Part shown: positions 41,300 through 49,942 of the stretch, in pieces | Layout: the number at the start of each line of letters is the position of its first letter | How positions within the stretch are numbered: the stretch's first letter is position 1 | NCBI GenBank assembly: GCA_016721825.1 | Contig: JADKHI010000005.1 | Coordinates: 1 to 64,000, forward strand | DNA length: 64,000 bases | Origin: Flavobacteriales bacterium | Lineage (GTDB): Bacteria > Bacteroidota > Bacteroidia > Flavobacteriales_F > PHOS-HE28 | Direction of reading: 5' to 3' | Program-made: the position numbers and the translations under genes | Notes under the pieces: model-generated | Database searches by the model: none | What the model was told of the DNA's origin: nothing | The model's input: the letters and a program-made list of their open reading frames with translations, nothing else

Positions 41300-42076
41300 A
41301 TGAAAGGACTGGACGAGGCCGGCACCAAAGGCCTATTGATGGAAGTTGGGTCCTTTGCGGCGTTCGTTGGGCGCTTCTTCGGGAACGCCTTCCACCGTCG
41401 CTTTGAATGGCTTGAACTGGTGCACCAATGCACGGTGAACGGCTACCGCTCCTTGCCTTTGGTGGCGATCACGGGTTTCATCATGGGACTGGTGCTCACT
41501 GTGCAAAGCAGGCCCACCCTGTCGCGCTTCGGTGCCGAGGCCATGCTGCCCGCGATGGTCGCCATCAGCGTGGTACGGGAGATCGCTCCGGTGATCACGG
41601 CCCTCATCTGCGCTGGGAAGATCGGTAGCGGCATGGGTGCTGAGCTGGGCAGCATGAAGGTGACCGAACAGATCGATGCCATGGAGGTGAGCGGCACCAA
41701 CCCCTTTCGCTACCTGGCCGTGACACGCATCTGGAGCACCACGCTGATGCTGCCCGTGTTGGTTGTCCTTGCCGATGCCATCGCGATCTGGGCCTGCTGG
41801 ATCGGAGTGAACATCAAGGATACCGTCAGCTGGGATCTTTTCTATCGGCAGGTCTTCGAATCGCTGGAGTTCAGTGACCTGTTGCCCGCCTTGATCAAAT
41901 GCTATTTCTTCGGTTTCGTGATCGGGGCCGTGGGGTGCTACAAAGGCTTCACTACCGCCAAGGGGACCGAAGGCGTTGGTCGCAGCGCCCACAGCGCGGT
42001 CGTACTGGCCTCCCTGCTGATCTTCATCCTCGACCTGATCGCGGTCCAGATCACCGACATCCTTGGATTGAACTGA
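41300..42076 (+). CDS. mlaE: MlaE-type permease of a lipid ABC transporter
   Basis: 258 residues from the ATG at 41300, the usual length of MlaE. Motifs: 'VHQCTVNGYRSLPLVAITGF', 'MGLVLTVQSRPTLSRFGAEA', 'VVREIAPVITALICAGKIGS' and 'ELGSMKVTEQIDAMEVSGTN' (the conserved cytoplasmic coupling loop), then five or so membrane helices. The permease moves phospholipids between the inner and outer membranes to keep outer-membrane asymmetry. Its stop overlaps the MlaF start (TGATG), and MlaD follows, so this is a three-gene mla operon. MlaB and MlaC are absent here, as is usual outside proteobacteria. Confidence 0.93.
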   Translation: MKGLDEAGTKGLLMEVGSFAAFVGRFFGNAFHRRFEWLELVHQCTVNGYRSLPLVAITGFIMGLVLTVQSRPTLSRFGAEAMLPAMVAISVVREIAPVITALICAGKIGSGMGAELGSMKVTEQIDAMEVSGTNPFRYLAVTRIWSTTLMLPVLVVLADAIAIWACWIGVNIKDTVSWDLFYRQVFESLEFSDLLPALIKCYFFGFVIGAVGCYKGFTTAKGTEGVGRSAHSAVVLASLLIFILDLIAVQITDILGLN

Positions 42077-42837
42077 TGGAAGGCGCAGTGAGACCACCCG
42101 TTGGCGAGCGCGTGATCAGTTTGCGAGGCCTGCACCTGGCCTTCGGTTCGAACAAGGTGCTCCAGGGCTTCGATCTGGACCTGTACCGTGGGGAGAACGT
42201 CATGGTCCTGGGCAAGAGCGGAAGTGGCAAGAGCGTTCTGATCAAGTGCATCGTGCGCTTGCTGGTACCGGACGCCGGGACCATCGAAGTGCTTGGACAG
42301 GACGTGCTGTCCCTGGACCAGGACCAATTGGACCGACTGCGGGTGAAGATCGGTTTCCTATTCCAGAGCAGCGCGCTCTACGACTCCATGACGGTGCAGG
42401 AGAACCTGGAGTTCCCCCTCCGAAGGCACTGGATCGCCAACACCCGCCAGCAGACCGATACGCTGGTGGATGAAGTGCTCACGGCCGTGGGGCTGGCCCA
42501 TACACGTGACATGTATCCTAGCGAACTTTCGGGAGGCATGCGCCGCCGTATCGGATTGGCGCGCACCCTGATCCTGAAACCGGAGATCGTTCTGTATGAT
42601 GAGCCGACCACGGGTCTCGACCCCATCACCGGAAAAGAGATCGTTGAATTGATCCTGCAGTTGCAGCGGGTATACAATACCAGCAGCATCATCATCTCTC
42701 ACGACCTCAACGTCGCCAAGCTGGCCGCCAACCGCATTGCGCTCCTGCACGAAGGAGTGAACCACATCGAAGGCACCTACCAGCAATTCCTTGCCTCGGA
42801 CGATCCGGTCGTGAAACGCTTCTTTATTTTCATGTGA
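42076..42837 (+). CDS. mlaF: MlaF-type ATP-binding protein
   Basis: 253 residues from the ATG at 42076, one base into the MlaE stop. Walker A is 'GKSGSGKS', the Q-loop is 'GFLFQSSALYDSMTV', the ABC signature is 'SELSGGMRRRIGLART', Walker B is 'EIVLYDEPTTGLDP', and the H-loop is 'IIISHDLNVAKL'. All catalytic elements are intact. It powers the lipid permease encoded upstream. The gene ends 2 nt before the MlaD start, so translation is coupled along the operon. Confidence 0.95.
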   Translation: MEGAVRPPVGERVISLRGLHLAFGSNKVLQGFDLDLYRGENVMVLGKSGSGKSVLIKCIVRLLVPDAGTIEVLGQDVLSLDQDQLDRLRVKIGFLFQSSALYDSMTVQENLEFPLRRHWIANTRQQTDTLVDEVLTAVGLAHTRDMYPSELSGGMRRRIGLARTLILKPEIVLYDEPTTGLDPITGKEIVELILQLQRVYNTSSIIISHDLNVAKLAANRIALLHEGVNHIEGTYQQFLASDDPVVKRFFIFM

Positions 42838-42839
42838 TC

Positions 42840-43814
42840 ATGTCCACCAAAGGAGATCCACTGCGCCTCGGTCTTTTCGTGCTGGCCGGTACCGTCCTGC
42901 TCGTCGTCGGCCTCTACCTCCTAGGGAACAAGCGCGATCTGTTCTCCAACACCATCGAAGTACAGGCGCTCTTCCATCAGGTGGGCGGCCTGCGCCCCGG
43001 CAACAATGTGCGCTACATGGGCATCAATGTGGGCACGGTAAAGGCTGTGGAGATCGCGAACGATACGACCGTTCGGGTGGTGCTCGCCATCCGTGCCGAT
43101 GAGGCTGAGCACATCAACACGAACGCCGTGGCCACGGTCGGGTCGGATGGGCTTATGGGCAACCGATTGGTGAATCTGACGCCCGGGGACCGCGCCGGAC
43201 CATCCCTGAGCGAAGGGACCACTTTGTCGACCAGCGTGCCGCTGGATACCGATCTGATGCTGCGCACCCTGGACAGAACGAACATCAACCTGGCCGTCAT
43301 CACCGATGACCTGCGCCTGTTGAGCGGCCGGCTGAACGATCCGGGCAACTTCGTGGGCATGCTTACGGACACAACGCTCGCACTGGCGCTGCGCCAGGCC
43401 TTGTATGACCTGCAAGCGAGCGCAGGCAATGCATACGCGCTTACGACCGGCGTGAACGCGCTGGTGCTCGATGCGCAACACGGTCAAGGAGCGCTGGGGG
43501 TACTGATCAGTGACGAGGGTACCGAAGCGGACATGCGCCGGATGCTGGCCGACCTGCGTTTGGCGGCGGACACTCTGGGCATCGCCATCGGTCGGATCGA
43601 TCGGTTCAGCAAGGACCTGGAGCAAGGCCAGGGGTTGGCGCATGCCATCGTGAAGGACACGGTGTTGGCCAACGACGTGCGACGGATGATCGTGCGGCTT
43701 GATACCAGCACAGCCTTATTGAACGAGGACCTACGAGCGATCCAACGCAACTGGCTTTTGCGCCGCTACTTCAAGGAGCAGGAGAAAGCGAAGGGAAGGT
43801 CCAAAGTTCCTTGA
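42840..43814 (+). CDS. mlaD: MlaD/MCE domain lipid-binding protein
   Basis: 324 residues from the ATG at 42840 (an in-frame GTG lies 6 nt earlier). One N-terminal membrane helix at about residues 13-27 ('FVLAGTVLLVVGLYLLG') is followed by the MCE domain ('EVQALFHQVGGLRPGNNVRY', 'MGINVGTVKAVEI', 'TVGSDGLMGNRLVNLTPG'). A C-terminal extension of about 190 residues is mostly helical, ending in a basic tail. MCE proteins carry lipid in a periplasmic hexameric ring; the long helical tail suggests an extended tunnel. Completes the MlaEFD-type unit. Confidence 0.9.
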   Translation: MSTKGDPLRLGLFVLAGTVLLVVGLYLLGNKRDLFSNTIEVQALFHQVGGLRPGNNVRYMGINVGTVKAVEIANDTTVRVVLAIRADEAEHINTNAVATVGSDGLMGNRLVNLTPGDRAGPSLSEGTTLSTSVPLDTDLMLRTLDRTNINLAVITDDLRLLSGRLNDPGNFVGMLTDTTLALALRQALYDLQASAGNAYALTTGVNALVLDAQHGQGALGVLISDEGTEADMRRMLADLRLAADTLGIAIGRIDRFSKDLEQGQGLAHAIVKDTVLANDVRRMIVRLDTSTALLNEDLRAIQRNWLLRRYFKEQEKAKGRSKVP

Positions 43815-43858
43815 TATACCAAGCCGCCCAACGCAGCGTTCACTTCCCGCTCTCAGCG

Positions 43859-44200
43859 ATGCTCGTGAAGACACTGCTCCGTTCCCTCTTGATGTTGTAT
43901 GCGCTCTGCTTCTGGCTCGGCCTGTGGCTGTGGTGGGAATTGCAACACGTAAGGAGCGGTTTCCCGCCCGAAGGACCGGGCTTCCTGAAATGGTGGCACG
44001 ACGTGGAGGGCCAGCCTGAACTCGACCTGTTCCTCCTGCAGCTCGGCTACCCGCTATTCTGGTGGTTCACCCGGAAACCCGCATGGACCGGCTTCTGGGG
44101 CTGGTTGCGGAAGGCCCATGGGATCGCTGTGGTCGTCTTGGTGGTCGCCCTGTTGCTGCTGTTCCTGGCCACACCGGACGTGAGCGGTTTCCGTAGCTGA
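43859..44200 (+). CDS. Small integral membrane protein, hypothetical
   Basis: 113 residues from the ATG at 43859. The start 'MLVKTLLRSLLMLYALCFWL' gives a first helix; a Trp-rich stretch 'WWHDVEGQPELDLFLLQLGY' and a second pair of helices ('AVVVLVVALLLLFLAT') follow. No family was recognised. It is 44 nt after the MlaD gene; membership of the mla operon is possible but unproven. Confidence 0.62.
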   Translation: MLVKTLLRSLLMLYALCFWLGLWLWWELQHVRSGFPPEGPGFLKWWHDVEGQPELDLFLLQLGYPLFWWFTRKPAWTGFWGWLRKAHGIAVVVLVVALLLLFLATPDVSGFRS

Positions 44201-44236
44201 AGTTCCGGCCGAACGGATCCATAGTTTCGTCACCCC

Positions 44237-44563
44237 ATGGACAGCGCCTCCGCCCGAACCTACTTGCTGGCCCTGCCGGGCATTACCGAGCACGACCACT
44301 TCGGTCGTCCCGCCTACCGTACCACCACCAGCAAAGGCAAGCCTTCGAACATCTTCATGACCTTGTGGGTGGAGGACCAACGTGCGGTGCTCATGCTGAA
44401 CGTGGAGCAACAGGCGGACATGAACAGCCGGCATCCGGAGGCCTTCTTCCCAGTGCCGAACAAGTGGGGTGAGAAGGGCGCCACCTTTGTGGAACTGGCC
44501 CGGGTGAACGAGAAGCTCTTCCGCAGCGGTCTGGACCTTGCGATGGCCAACGTTCGAAAGTGA
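44237..44563 (+). CDS. MmcQ/YjbR family protein
   Basis: 108 residues. The YjbR-like fold shows 'ARTYLLALPGITEHDHFGRP', 'IFMTLWVEDQRAVLMLNVEQ', 'HPEAFFPVPNKWGEKGATFV' and 'NEKLFRSGLDLAM'. It is a paralogue in family, but not a close copy, of the gene at 33285. Function unknown. A TAGTTTCG element lies 7 nt upstream of the ATG. Confidence 0.88.
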   Translation: MDSASARTYLLALPGITEHDHFGRPAYRTTTSKGKPSNIFMTLWVEDQRAVLMLNVEQQADMNSRHPEAFFPVPNKWGEKGATFVELARVNEKLFRSGLDLAMANVRK

Positions 44564-44596
44564 GCGTGCGCATTACTTTCGGCTCATTCGCAGCCC

Positions 44597-46291
44597 ATGC
44601 TCCTGATCCTGCTCTGGTGGTGTTCCGTGCTTCTCTGTACCGTACCGATCGGCCACGCCCTTCTGCGTTGGTCCTTCCGCAAGGATGTCGGTGACATCGC
44701 CACCATCCCCTTCGTTCATCTGTTCTTGAGCGGCCTCTTCGTGGTAACGGTAATGGGCACGGTGTGGTCGCTGGTCGCACCGGTCGGTGCCATCGCATTG
44801 ATGGTCACGGCGGTGGTATCGCTGATCGTTGTGATGCGTCTGCGTGCTTCGCTGGCACGGCAGCTGCGGGCGCGCGTAGCGGTATTACAGGCCATGCCCC
44901 TGTTGGTGAAGCTGTCGCTCGGAGCGCTGGTGGTGGTGGCGTTGTTGAAGAGCGCCGCCCCTTCCGAACTGTATGATGAAGGGGGGTACTTCCTGCCGTA
45001 CATCAAGTGGATCGAGCATTACGGCGCGGTGCCCGGGATCGCCAACATCGAGGATCGCTTCGGTCTGAACTCGGCGTTCCACATCCCTTGCGCGCTCTTC
45101 AGTTTCGCCTGGCTGGATGGCAAGGGACTTTACGATCTCAACGGCTTGTTCATGGTCGTGGTCTCCGCCTATTTCCTCGGCGGTGCCACCAACCTGCTGA
45201 AGGGCGGACCGGTGAAGCTATCGGACGTGGTGAAGATGTTCTGCCTGTTCTTTTTGATGCGCAACATGCTCACGGGTCCGCGGCCGGACCTGCCCGCCAT
45301 GTTCCTTGGCGAGCTGGTGCTGATCATGGGGCTTGAGAAGTTCGAACAAGGCCGCACCCGTTTGAACGACCCGGAGTTCCGGCTGATCGCTTTATACGCC
45401 GTGCTCCTTGTCGGCATGAAGTTCACCTCCCTCTTCATCGGCCTGTTGCCTGTCTACCTGGTGGTGGAGATGTTGGTGGCCCGCGTGAAGGTGCCTTGGG
45501 GGTGGTTGGTGGCCATGGCATTCGCGCTGCTGCTGCCTTGGATGGCGCTGAACACCGTTATCAGTGGCTACCTGATCTATCCGCTCTACCAGGTCGACCT
45601 TCTCGACGTGGATTGGAAGGTGCCCGAAGAGACCACGCGGCGGACCTACTTCTACGTGAGCGAGTTCGCCAAGACCAACGCAACACCGGCCACCAGTGAA
45701 CACTTGCACAATACACGCACCTTGCGCGAGTGGGTGCCACAATGGTTCCACCGCGAGAACGCGATGAACAAGGTGATGGCCTTGGTGCTTCTAGCAAGTA
45801 CGGTGGGCCTTCTCGCCTTGGCGGTCGTACGCGGACGCAGGCTCTGGTCCACGCACCGCGACCTGGTGGTCTTCAGTGGCCTGCTGTTGGTGAACAACTT
45901 GGTCTGGTTCCTGCGCAGTCCGGCCTTCCGTTTCGGCTGGGCCACCATCATCATCTTCATCGCGCTGGCCTGCTATGTGGCGCTGCGGAACGTGCGCGGT
46001 GGTGCGCTTTTGCGTTGGTCCACCTTGAGCCTGTTCGGGCTGTTGTTGGCACAGACCCTGCTGAAGACCGGCATCGAATCGCGCGCTGTCGTGTTGCACA
46101 ACGCCATCACCCCGGCACCCGTAGATCAGGTCACCTACACAGAACGTGACCTCAATGGGGTGAAGGTGCGTATGGCGGATGGCTTTCCATGCTGGGGCAT
46201 AGCGCCGCCTTGTTTCCATGTGGGCACCACGAACTGGGTGGAACCACGCGGCACCAAGGTGCAGGATGGGTTCCGCGCCGCAAGGCGTTGA
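44597..46291 (+). CDS. LIC_10190-type polytopic membrane protein (glycosyltransferase-like)
   Basis: 564 residues with at least eleven hydrophobic helices and a soluble C-terminal tail. The conserved central region 'ELYDEGGYFLPYIKWIEHYG' followed by 'AVPGIANIEDRFGLNSAFH' is characteristic of the LIC_10190 family, which resembles GT-C integral glycosyltransferases with an acidic residue near the first periplasmic loop. A role in envelope glycan assembly is plausible. The T9SS cargo gene follows it. The C-terminal segment 'PCWGIAPPCFHVGTTNWVEP' carries two cysteines. Confidence 0.82.
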   Translation: MLLILLWWCSVLLCTVPIGHALLRWSFRKDVGDIATIPFVHLFLSGLFVVTVMGTVWSLVAPVGAIALMVTAVVSLIVVMRLRASLARQLRARVAVLQAMPLLVKLSLGALVVVALLKSAAPSELYDEGGYFLPYIKWIEHYGAVPGIANIEDRFGLNSAFHIPCALFSFAWLDGKGLYDLNGLFMVVVSAYFLGGATNLLKGGPVKLSDVVKMFCLFFLMRNMLTGPRPDLPAMFLGELVLIMGLEKFEQGRTRLNDPEFRLIALYAVLLVGMKFTSLFIGLLPVYLVVEMLVARVKVPWGWLVAMAFALLLPWMALNTVISGYLIYPLYQVDLLDVDWKVPEETTRRTYFYVSEFAKTNATPATSEHLHNTRTLREWVPQWFHRENAMNKVMALVLLASTVGLLALAVVRGRRLWSTHRDLVVFSGLLLVNNLVWFLRSPAFRFGWATIIIFIALACYVALRNVRGGALLRWSTLSLFGLLLAQTLLKTGIESRAVVLHNAITPAPVDQVTYTERDLNGVKVRMADGFPCWGIAPPCFHVGTTNWVEPRGTKVQDGFRAARR

Positions 46292-46452
46292 CGGCATATT
46301 GCTCATGCGCAGCACTTCTTCAAATGGCATCAGGACGATGCTGCTCTGTTCTGGTCAGCAAGGGTAACCGCTCGTCCTGTGACGATCGGTGTGTCACCTT
46401 CAGGCAGCGTTGGCCGTCCTATGCGCGTCAACGCACCACAACATCTTGATCC

Positions 46453-47490
46453 ATGCGCGCTACTCTCCTGCTGCTCCATGGCCTGCTTGCAACTCCGCTG
46501 CTGGCTCAATGCCCCTTCGACCCCACCATCACACCACCTGCGCCCATCCTTTGCCCGAATGACGTGGTGATGCTGACCACACAGGTCTATGAAAGCTATC
46601 AGTGGTACAAGGAAGGGATCGCAGTACCTGGAGCGGTATTCCAGAACCTGGGCGTAGGCTACGTGGACGCTGGCTACACCTTCACTGTGCTGGCGACCTT
46701 GGACAGCTGCAGCGAGATGAGCCCTCCGGTGCTGGTGGACGGGTGGGCCTTTCTGCCACCCTATGTGATCCATCAAGGGGACCAGGCCGTGATCGACAGC
46801 ATGGGCAACGCGCACCACTGCGAAGGCGACACCGTGCTGCTGATCTTCGGCACGCCCTACGCGGTGAACATCCAATGGACGAACAACGGCATCGCCATTC
46901 CCGGCGCTACCGATGACACGTTGATGGTGACCACCACCGGAAACTATCATGTCTCCGGCGCACCGGACATCTGTCCGAACTACATCGCACAGCTCGGGGT
47001 GGTGATCAGCCTCACCTTCGACCCGGCGACGCAGGCCACGATCGTACCCAATGGTGCGCAGCTCTGCGCCTCTCCCGCCGGTTCGGCGTACCAGTGGTAC
47101 CTCGATGGCGCACCCATTCCCGGCAGCAACACGCCGTGCGTGCAAGCAAGCTCCGTAGGTGTGTACACCGTTGAAGTGAGCTACGGCGTGGTCTGTACAT
47201 CGATCTCCGAGCCCCACATCGTCAACAGTGTGTCTGAACATGATGCGGACCGCACCTTGGGCCTCTTCCCCAACCCCACGCGCGGAGCCATCAGGGTAAG
47301 TCGTGGTCAAGGCACTTTGCTTGGCAATTGGAGCCTGGTCGACGTTACGGGGCGTGAAGTGGTGGCAGGCCGCTTCCGTGGATACGGTGATGAGTGGCTG
47401 GACCTGGCCGCGGTGCCTTCGGGACGCTACTGGTTGCGACCACAGCTGGGGGCGGACTGGCTTCCAGCTGCGATCACCGTGGTGCGTTGA
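46453..47490 (+). CDS. Secreted Ig-like repeat protein, T9SS type A cargo
   Basis: 345 residues with signal peptide MRATLLLLHGLLATPLLAQ. Three Ig/PKD-like repeats have the form 'SYQWYKEGIAVPGAVFQNLG', 'IQWTNNGIAIPGATDDTLMV' and 'AYQWYLDGAPIPGSNTPCVQ'. A type A sorting domain fills the last 80 residues ('LGLFPNPTRGAIRVSRGQGT', 'LAAVPSGRYWLRPQ'). It should be a surface adhesin or binding protein. A 161-nt gap precedes it (46292-46452), containing one 8-bp inverted repeat and nothing else of note. The stop is 6 nt from that of the convergent GT2 gene. Confidence 0.88.
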   Translation: MRATLLLLHGLLATPLLAQCPFDPTITPPAPILCPNDVVMLTTQVYESYQWYKEGIAVPGAVFQNLGVGYVDAGYTFTVLATLDSCSEMSPPVLVDGWAFLPPYVIHQGDQAVIDSMGNAHHCEGDTVLLIFGTPYAVNIQWTNNGIAIPGATDDTLMVTTTGNYHVSGAPDICPNYIAQLGVVISLTFDPATQATIVPNGAQLCASPAGSAYQWYLDGAPIPGSNTPCVQASSVGVYTVEVSYGVVCTSISEPHIVNSVSEHDADRTLGLFPNPTRGAIRVSRGQGTLLGNWSLVDVTGREVVAGRFRGYGDEWLDLAAVPSGRYWLRPQLGADWLPAAITVVR

Positions 47491-47496
47491 TCCGGT

Positions 47497-48246
47497 TCAG
47501 TGGAAGAACTGCGCAAGCTTGCGCAACGGCTTCGCGAGCATGAGCAATGGGCTCACAGGCTCACCGTTCACCTTCCAGGCCTGAAGCACCTCGCGGTTCG
47601 CGTTCCAGATGTGCTTGACGCTCTTGTTGCTGGCCCCGCCCAAGCGGAACCGCACGATGGTGAGCGGCACATAACGCGCATGGAGCCGATGCTTGTAGAG
47701 GAAACGGAACATCAGCTCATAATCCGCCGCGATGCGGAAATGCAGGTTGAAGTGCCCGAAGCGCTGGTAGGCACTGCGCCGGATGTAGGTGCCCAAGTGC
47801 GGCGGCATCCAACCCTTGCGGAAGTTGTTCCGGTCGTAATCGCCACCTTTCCAGAAACGTCGGACCTTCCGGATATCGTCGGGGTCCACCATGTTGGCAT
47901 CGCCGTAGATCACGTCCGCACCACCATTCCGGAACTCAGCGTCCAGCTTGGCGATCACGTCCGGTGCTTCGAGCATATCTCCAGCGTTCACGAAGCCCAC
48001 AACATCGCCGGTGGCCCGTGCGAGGCCCTTGTTCATGGCGTCGTACACACCTTGGTCCGGTTCGCTGATGATCAACGTGCGTCCGTCGGTCAAGCGCTGC
48101 AGCACGGCCTTCGTCGCCTCATCCGGTGAAGCCCCGTCGACAATGATGTGCTCGATGTCCGGGTGCGTCTGGGCCCGCACGCTGGCAACGGTCTCGGCGA
48201 GCTGTTCGCCGGCCTTGTAGCAGACGGTGATCAGTGAGAACCTCAT
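47497..48246 (-). CDS. Family 2 glycosyltransferase
   Basis: 249 residues. GT-A features are 'SLITVCYKAGEQLAETVASV', 'HIIVDGASPDEATKAVL', 'DQGVYDAMNKGLARATGDVV' and the D-x-D-type 'DVIYGDANMVDPD', then 'GTYIRRSAYQRFGHFNLHFR' and the late acidic 'AADYELMFRFLYKH'. It transfers a sugar from a nucleotide donor during polysaccharide assembly in the cytoplasm. It is the last gene of an overlapping five-gene operon (start overlaps the WcaF stop by 4 bases). Confidence 0.92.
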   Translation of the reverse strand: MRFSLITVCYKAGEQLAETVASVRAQTHPDIEHIIVDGASPDEATKAVLQRLTDGRTLIISEPDQGVYDAMNKGLARATGDVVGFVNAGDMLEAPDVIAKLDAEFRNGGADVIYGDANMVDPDDIRKVRRFWKGGDYDRNNFRKGWMPPHLGTYIRRSAYQRFGHFNLHFRIAADYELMFRFLYKHRLHARYVPLTIVRFRLGGASNKSVKHIWNANREVLQAWKVNGEPVSPLLMLAKPLRKLAQFFH

Positions 48247-48806
48247 TCGATCACGCGCTCACGCACGGGCTGTGCGGGGTTCCCTTGATAGATCGTGTAG
48301 GGCTCCAAGTCCTTGTTGGCCACCCCACCTGCCGAGAGCACACTGTGGGATCGGAGCGTAACGCCCAGCATGACCATGGCCCCGGCACCGACCCAGCTGC
48401 CCTCCTCCAACACCACAGGCCCGCTCATGGTCGGGTAGTCGATGCGCTTGTAGTTGTGGCTGCCCTGGATGATCATGGCGCCTTGGCTGATCACCACATG
48501 GTTCCCGATCGTGAGCCGATCGATGTTGTCGAGCCAGGCGCGTTGCCCGATCCACACATGATCACCGATCGTCAGCTTCCACGGATACTTGATGTTCACG
48601 CCCGGATGGATCACCACGCCCTGGCCCACCTTCGCCCCGAACAGGCGCAACAGGCCGGGCTTCACAGAGCGGAACGGGAAGAGCGGATTGAGGAAGAAGA
48701 GCGCGTTCGTGAAGTACCAGAGGGTCATCTTCACGCCACCCGCACCTTTCGGGAAATCCGCGTTGTTGAAGCGGCTCAGGTCGACGCGCTTACGTTCGGT
48801 GGTCAT
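48243..48806 (-). CDS. wcaF: WcaF-type colanic-acid-like acetyltransferase
   Basis: 187 residues from the ATG at 48806, which overlaps the upstream stop (ATGA). 'VDLSRFNNADFPKGAGGVK', 'LLRLFGAKVGQGVVIHPGVN', 'IKYPWKLTIGDHVWIGQRAW' and the hexapeptide left-handed beta-helix ('SWVGAGAMVMLGVTLRSHSV') match WcaF. It adds acetyl groups, from acetyl-CoA, to an exopolysaccharide repeat unit or precursor. The trimeric active site should use the His within 'QGSHNYKRID'. It is part of the overlapping polysaccharide operon. Confidence 0.93.
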   Translation of the reverse strand: MTTERKRVDLSRFNNADFPKGAGGVKMTLWYFTNALFFLNPLFPFRSVKPGLLRLFGAKVGQGVVIHPGVNIKYPWKLTIGDHVWIGQRAWLDNIDRLTIGNHVVISQGAMIIQGSHNYKRIDYPTMSGPVVLEEGSWVGAGAMVMLGVTLRSHSVLSAGGVANKDLEPYTIYQGNPAQPVRERVIE

Positions 48807-49942
48807 GGGAGGATGAGTTCCAGCGTGCGTTTCACCGGCGCCGGGTCGTTCAAATATCGTTCGCCCAGCGTGAATGCTCCTGCCACCCAAGGATCATATG
48901 CCGCCTGATCCATATCGACAAGGCGCTGTGTGGCTTCGGTGAACGGGTTCCGCTCAGTCAAGGGAAGGTCCCAGCCCGCATGTTGGGACACAAGCGCTTT
49001 CCACGGTGTTCGATCACTGATCAAGAGCGGAAGACCGGATGCGAGCGCCTCCACCATGGTATGCCCGAAGTTCTCGCCCTGGCTGGGCATGAAGAGGGCG
49101 TGGTAGTTGGCAAAGAGATCCGCCACCGCTTCCGGCGCTACCGTGCCCTTGTGTGCCACCGTCACGTTCGGGGGAAGCTTCGCGATCGCCACTTCGCATT
49201 GCTGCCGGTAGGCTTGGTCATAGATCGGTCCGTAAAGGTCGAAGGTCACCTTGCCGTTCACATGCGCGAGGCATTCAATGGCGAAGAGCGTGTTCTTCTC
49301 CACGGCGATGCGGGCCACGCTCACCAGCCGTAGCTCACCGGGGACCTTGATCCGTGGTGCCAGTGCTTTGCCCTTCAGCTTGCGCCCGAGGTTGGAGACC
49401 AGCTGGACCTCGGCGCCTGTTCCGATCCACTGCTTCACGTCCTCCACCTCTTCGGTGTTCGTGGCTTGAAAGACAACATCCTTGTAACAACCCAGCAGCT
49501 TCATGGCTGCAAGGAAGGCCCGCTTCTTCAGCGATCCGTGCTTCAGCATGCCTGCGGCCAACATACCGCGAACGGCCACCACACGGCGTTGCGCACTGCC
49601 CCGAAGCAGCCACAAAGGCATCACACTGAACCAACGTGAATACAGGCCATTGATGTAGACCGTGGTCCAGTCCTCCTGATCGAGCAACTTTCGCCATGTG
49701 GCCGTATTCACTCCGGATGGCGAAGCATACCAGACCTTTTCCCCTCCTGGAAGCGTGGTCCACACGTCCGGTGCGATGTTCGGGTAGGGCGCTTGCTCCG
49801 TATAGTCGCTGTTGGTGGTGACGATGTGAAGATCTACATGACCACGCAGATGGTCCACGAGGTTGGCCATGCTACGCACCGGACCGCCAGCCTTGTACCC
49901 TGGCAGGTACCAGTCAATGAACACCAGGACCTTAGGCTTCAT
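48803..49942 (-). CDS. Family 4 glycosyltransferase
   Basis: 379 residues. The GT-B fold shows an N-terminal 'VLVFIDWYLPGYKAGGPVRS' and a C-terminal nucleotide-sugar site 'LRLVSVARIAVEKNTLFAIE', with the E-x7-E-type motif 'MPSQGENFGHTMVEALASGL'. It uses a UDP- or GDP-sugar and belongs to the operon: its start is overlapped by the next upstream gene by 11 bases, and its stop overlaps WcaF by 4. The acceptor and sugar are not known. Confidence 0.92.
   Translation of the reverse strand: MKPKVLVFIDWYLPGYKAGGPVRSMANLVDHLRGHVDLHIVTTNSDYTEQAPYPNIAPDVWTTLPGGEKVWYASPSGVNTATWRKLLDQEDWTTVYINGLYSRWFSVMPLWLLRGSAQRRVVAVRGMLAAGMLKHGSLKKRAFLAAMKLLGCYKDVVFQATNTEEVEDVKQWIGTGAEVQLVSNLGRKLKGKALAPRIKVPGELRLVSVARIAVEKNTLFAIECLAHVNGKVTFDLYGPIYDQAYRQQCEVAIAKLPPNVTVAHKGTVAPEAVADLFANYHALFMPSQGENFGHTMVEALASGLPLLISDRTPWKALVSQHAGWDLPLTERNPFTEATQRLVDMDQAAYDPWVAGAFTLGERYLNDPAPVKRTLELILP

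Noticed and set aside
46331..46379. 8-bp inverted repeat CAGGACGA/TCGTCCTG with a 33-nt loop
   Set aside because: Too short and too widely spaced to call a terminator or operator; expected by chance in this much sequence.
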